Below are positions 63,037 through 64,000 of a stretch of 64,000 nt of DNA, piece by piece. Under the pieces are notes generated by a model, which was given only the letters and a program-made list of their open reading frames with translations, was not told the DNA's origin and made no database searches. The position numbers and the translations under genes are program-made. Source of the stretch: Burkholderia gladioli (GTDB taxonomy: Bacteria > Pseudomonadota > Gammaproteobacteria > Burkholderiales > Burkholderiaceae); assembly GCF_000959725.1 (NCBI RefSeq), contig NZ_CP009323.1, forward strand, positions 1,674,001-1,738,000. The letters run 5' to 3'. Numbering within the stretch: position 1 is the stretch's first letter; every line of letters begins with the position of its first letter.

Positions 63037-63719
63037 GCGCACTGCCGATCGCGAGCAATCACTACTTCGACAACCACTTCGGCCGTCCCGGCGTGAAGCT
63101 GCTGCCCAACGAGTTCTTCACCACCCGCGAGGACATGGTGCTGGTCACCGTGCTGGGCTCCTGCGTGGCGGCCTGCCTGCACGACCCGTTCGCGGGCCTG
63201 GGTGGGATGAACCACTTCATGCTGCCCGACGACGGCGCCGACGCGCGCGCGCCCGCTTCCGACTCGATGCGCTACGGCGCCTACGCGATGGAAGTGCTGA
63301 TCAACGAACTGATCAAGGCCGGCGGCAAGCGCGAGCGCTTCGAGGCCAAGGTGTTCGGCGGCGCGGCCGTGCTGGCCGGCATGACCACCATCAACATCGG
63401 CGACCGCAACGCCGATTTCGTGCGCCGCTACCTGGCGCTCGAGAAGATCCGTATCGCCGCTGAGGACCTGCAGGGCACGCATCCGCGCAAGGTCGCGTTC
63501 ATGCCGCGCACCGGGCAGGCGATGGTCAAGAAGCTGCGGCTGTCGGTGCCCGGGGTGGCCGAACGCGAGGCCGCGCTGGCCCGCTCGGCGGCCGAGGCAC
63601 GCGCCGCCCGCGCGCAACGCGCGCGCGCCCACGTCGAGCTGTTCGCCACGCCGGCCGCGCCGAAGCCGCGCGTCGAGCTGTTCGGCTCGACGGCTACAAC
63701 GAAAAAGCAGGAGGCATGA
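63033..63719 (+). CDS. cheD: Chemoreceptor glutamine deamidase CheD
   Basis: The 228-residue protein has the catalytic Cys and His in [13 protein letters not shown] and [12 protein letters not shown], as in CheD. A conserved Thr lies in [14 protein letters not shown]. CheD converts receptor Gln to Glu and can act with CheC/CheY in adaptation. The last 40 or so residues are Ala/Arg-rich. The start overlaps the cheR stop, and the stop overlaps the cheB start. Confidence 0.94.
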   Translation: MSALPIASNHYFDNHFGRPGVKLLPNEFFTTREDMVLVTVLGSCVAACLHDPFAGLGGMNHFMLPDDGADARAPASDSMRYGAYAMEVLINELIKAGGKRERFEAKVFGGAAVLAGMTTINIGDRNADFVRRYLALEKIRIAAEDLQGTHPRKVAFMPRTGQAMVKKLRLSVPGVAEREAALARSAAEARAARAQRARAHVELFATPAAPKPRVELFGSTATTKKQEA

Positions 63720-64000
63720 GCACCGTGCAGAAAATCAAGGTATTGTGCGTCGACGATTCGGCGCTGATCCGCAGCCTGATGACCGAGATCATCAACAGCC
63801 AGCCCGACATGGCGGTCTGCGCGACGGCGCCGGATCCGCTCGTCGCGCGCGAGCTGATCAAGCAGCACAACCCGGACGTGCTGACCCTGGACGTGGAAAT
63901 GCCGCGCATGGACGGGCTCGACTTCCTGGAGCGCCTGATGCGGCTGCGTCCGATGCCGGTGGTGATGGTATCGTCGCTGACCGAGCGCGGCTCGGAAATC
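63716..64000 (+). CDS. cheB: Chemotaxis methylesterase CheB, cut by the window end
   Basis: The first 95 residues of CheB are visible: a receiver domain with DD at 13-14, phospho-acceptor Asp59 ([20 protein letters not shown]) and the switch Ser in VMVSSL. The methylesterase domain lies outside the window. CheB removes methyl groups from receptors when phosphorylated by CheA. ATG at 63716 overlaps the cheD stop and has a GGAGG site. Confidence 0.93.
   Translation, partial: MSTVQKIKVLCVDDSALIRSLMTEIINSQPDMAVCATAPDPLVARELIKQHNPDVLTLDVEMPRMDGLDFLERLMRLRPMPVVMVSSLTERGSEI

Noticed and set aside
59989-63042. Open frame of 1017 codons on the minus strand
   Set aside because: Antisense to the MCP and cheR genes, with biased composition and no recognisable motif.

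Overview
The window is GC-rich, densely coded DNA that reads as the main chromosome of a Burkholderia. The flagellin, FlhDC and chemotaxis proteins, the headless P2-like phage block, the H-NS-type regulator and the gene order all fit that genus. The plant- and fungus-associated gladioli/glumae/plantarii clade is the likeliest home, but that is an inference from gene style. No tRNA, rRNA, CRISPR array or insertion sequence was recognised.

Region 1 (1-3.4 kb, minus strand) is part of a P2-like contractile-tail cluster: tail protein X, two holin-type membrane proteins, an endolysin, overlapping Rz/Rz1 spanins, tail completion protein R and the start of baseplate protein V, which runs off the left edge. 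No capsid gene lies upstream of X and gene S is missing between R and V, so a tailocin or a decayed prophage is likely. A PixA/AidA-like small protein (3.9-4.3 kb) and a 1.36 kb intergenic region follow.

Region 2 (5.6-25 kb, plus strand) is the most striking part. A 2413-residue secreted protein carries a GH2-like N-terminus, several Ig-like modules, three F5/8-type-C carbohydrate-binding modules and a C-terminal GH64 beta-1,3-glucanase. It sits just upstream of a tightly overlapping ten-gene operon for a type II secretion/type IV pilus-like machine: four pseudopilin-like proteins, GspF, GspE, PilM/N/O/P-like assembly proteins and a lipoprotein secretin with a cohesin-like C-terminus. A dedicated secretion system with its own giant glucan-degrading cargo is the leading hypothesis.

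Region 3 (25-34.9 kb) is mixed: a Mug DNA glycosylase, a truncated antitoxin remnant, a chemoreceptor, a TetR/aldo-keto reductase divergon, a nitrilase divergent from a LysR regulator, an acid phosphatase behind a textbook Pho box, and a LysE exporter.

Region 4 (34.9-47 kb, minus strand) couples flagellin to its modification. fliC, fliD and fliT are followed by an eight-gene, almost fully overlapping operon: a SPINDLY/OGT-type glycosyltransferase, a sugar aminotransferase, two ketoacyl-ACP synthases III, an acyl carrier protein, a short-chain reductase, a NeuD/PglD-like acyltransferase and a Rieske oxygenase. Together they could build an N-acylated, possibly oxidised, amino sugar on flagellin, similar in logic to the Pseudomonas syringae viosamine island.

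Region 5 (47.5-52.6 kb) holds rpsU, tag, a BadF-type kinase, a HAD phosphatase, an H-NS-like regulator and a glycosyltransferase.

Region 6 (53.2-64 kb, plus strand) is the flagellar and chemotaxis master locus: flhD, flhC, motA, motB, cheY, cheA, cheW, an MCP ending in a CheR-docking pentapeptide, cheR, cheD and the start of cheB. Near-consensus sigma-28 (FliA) promoters with the same 8-11-8 architecture precede fliC, fliD and motA.
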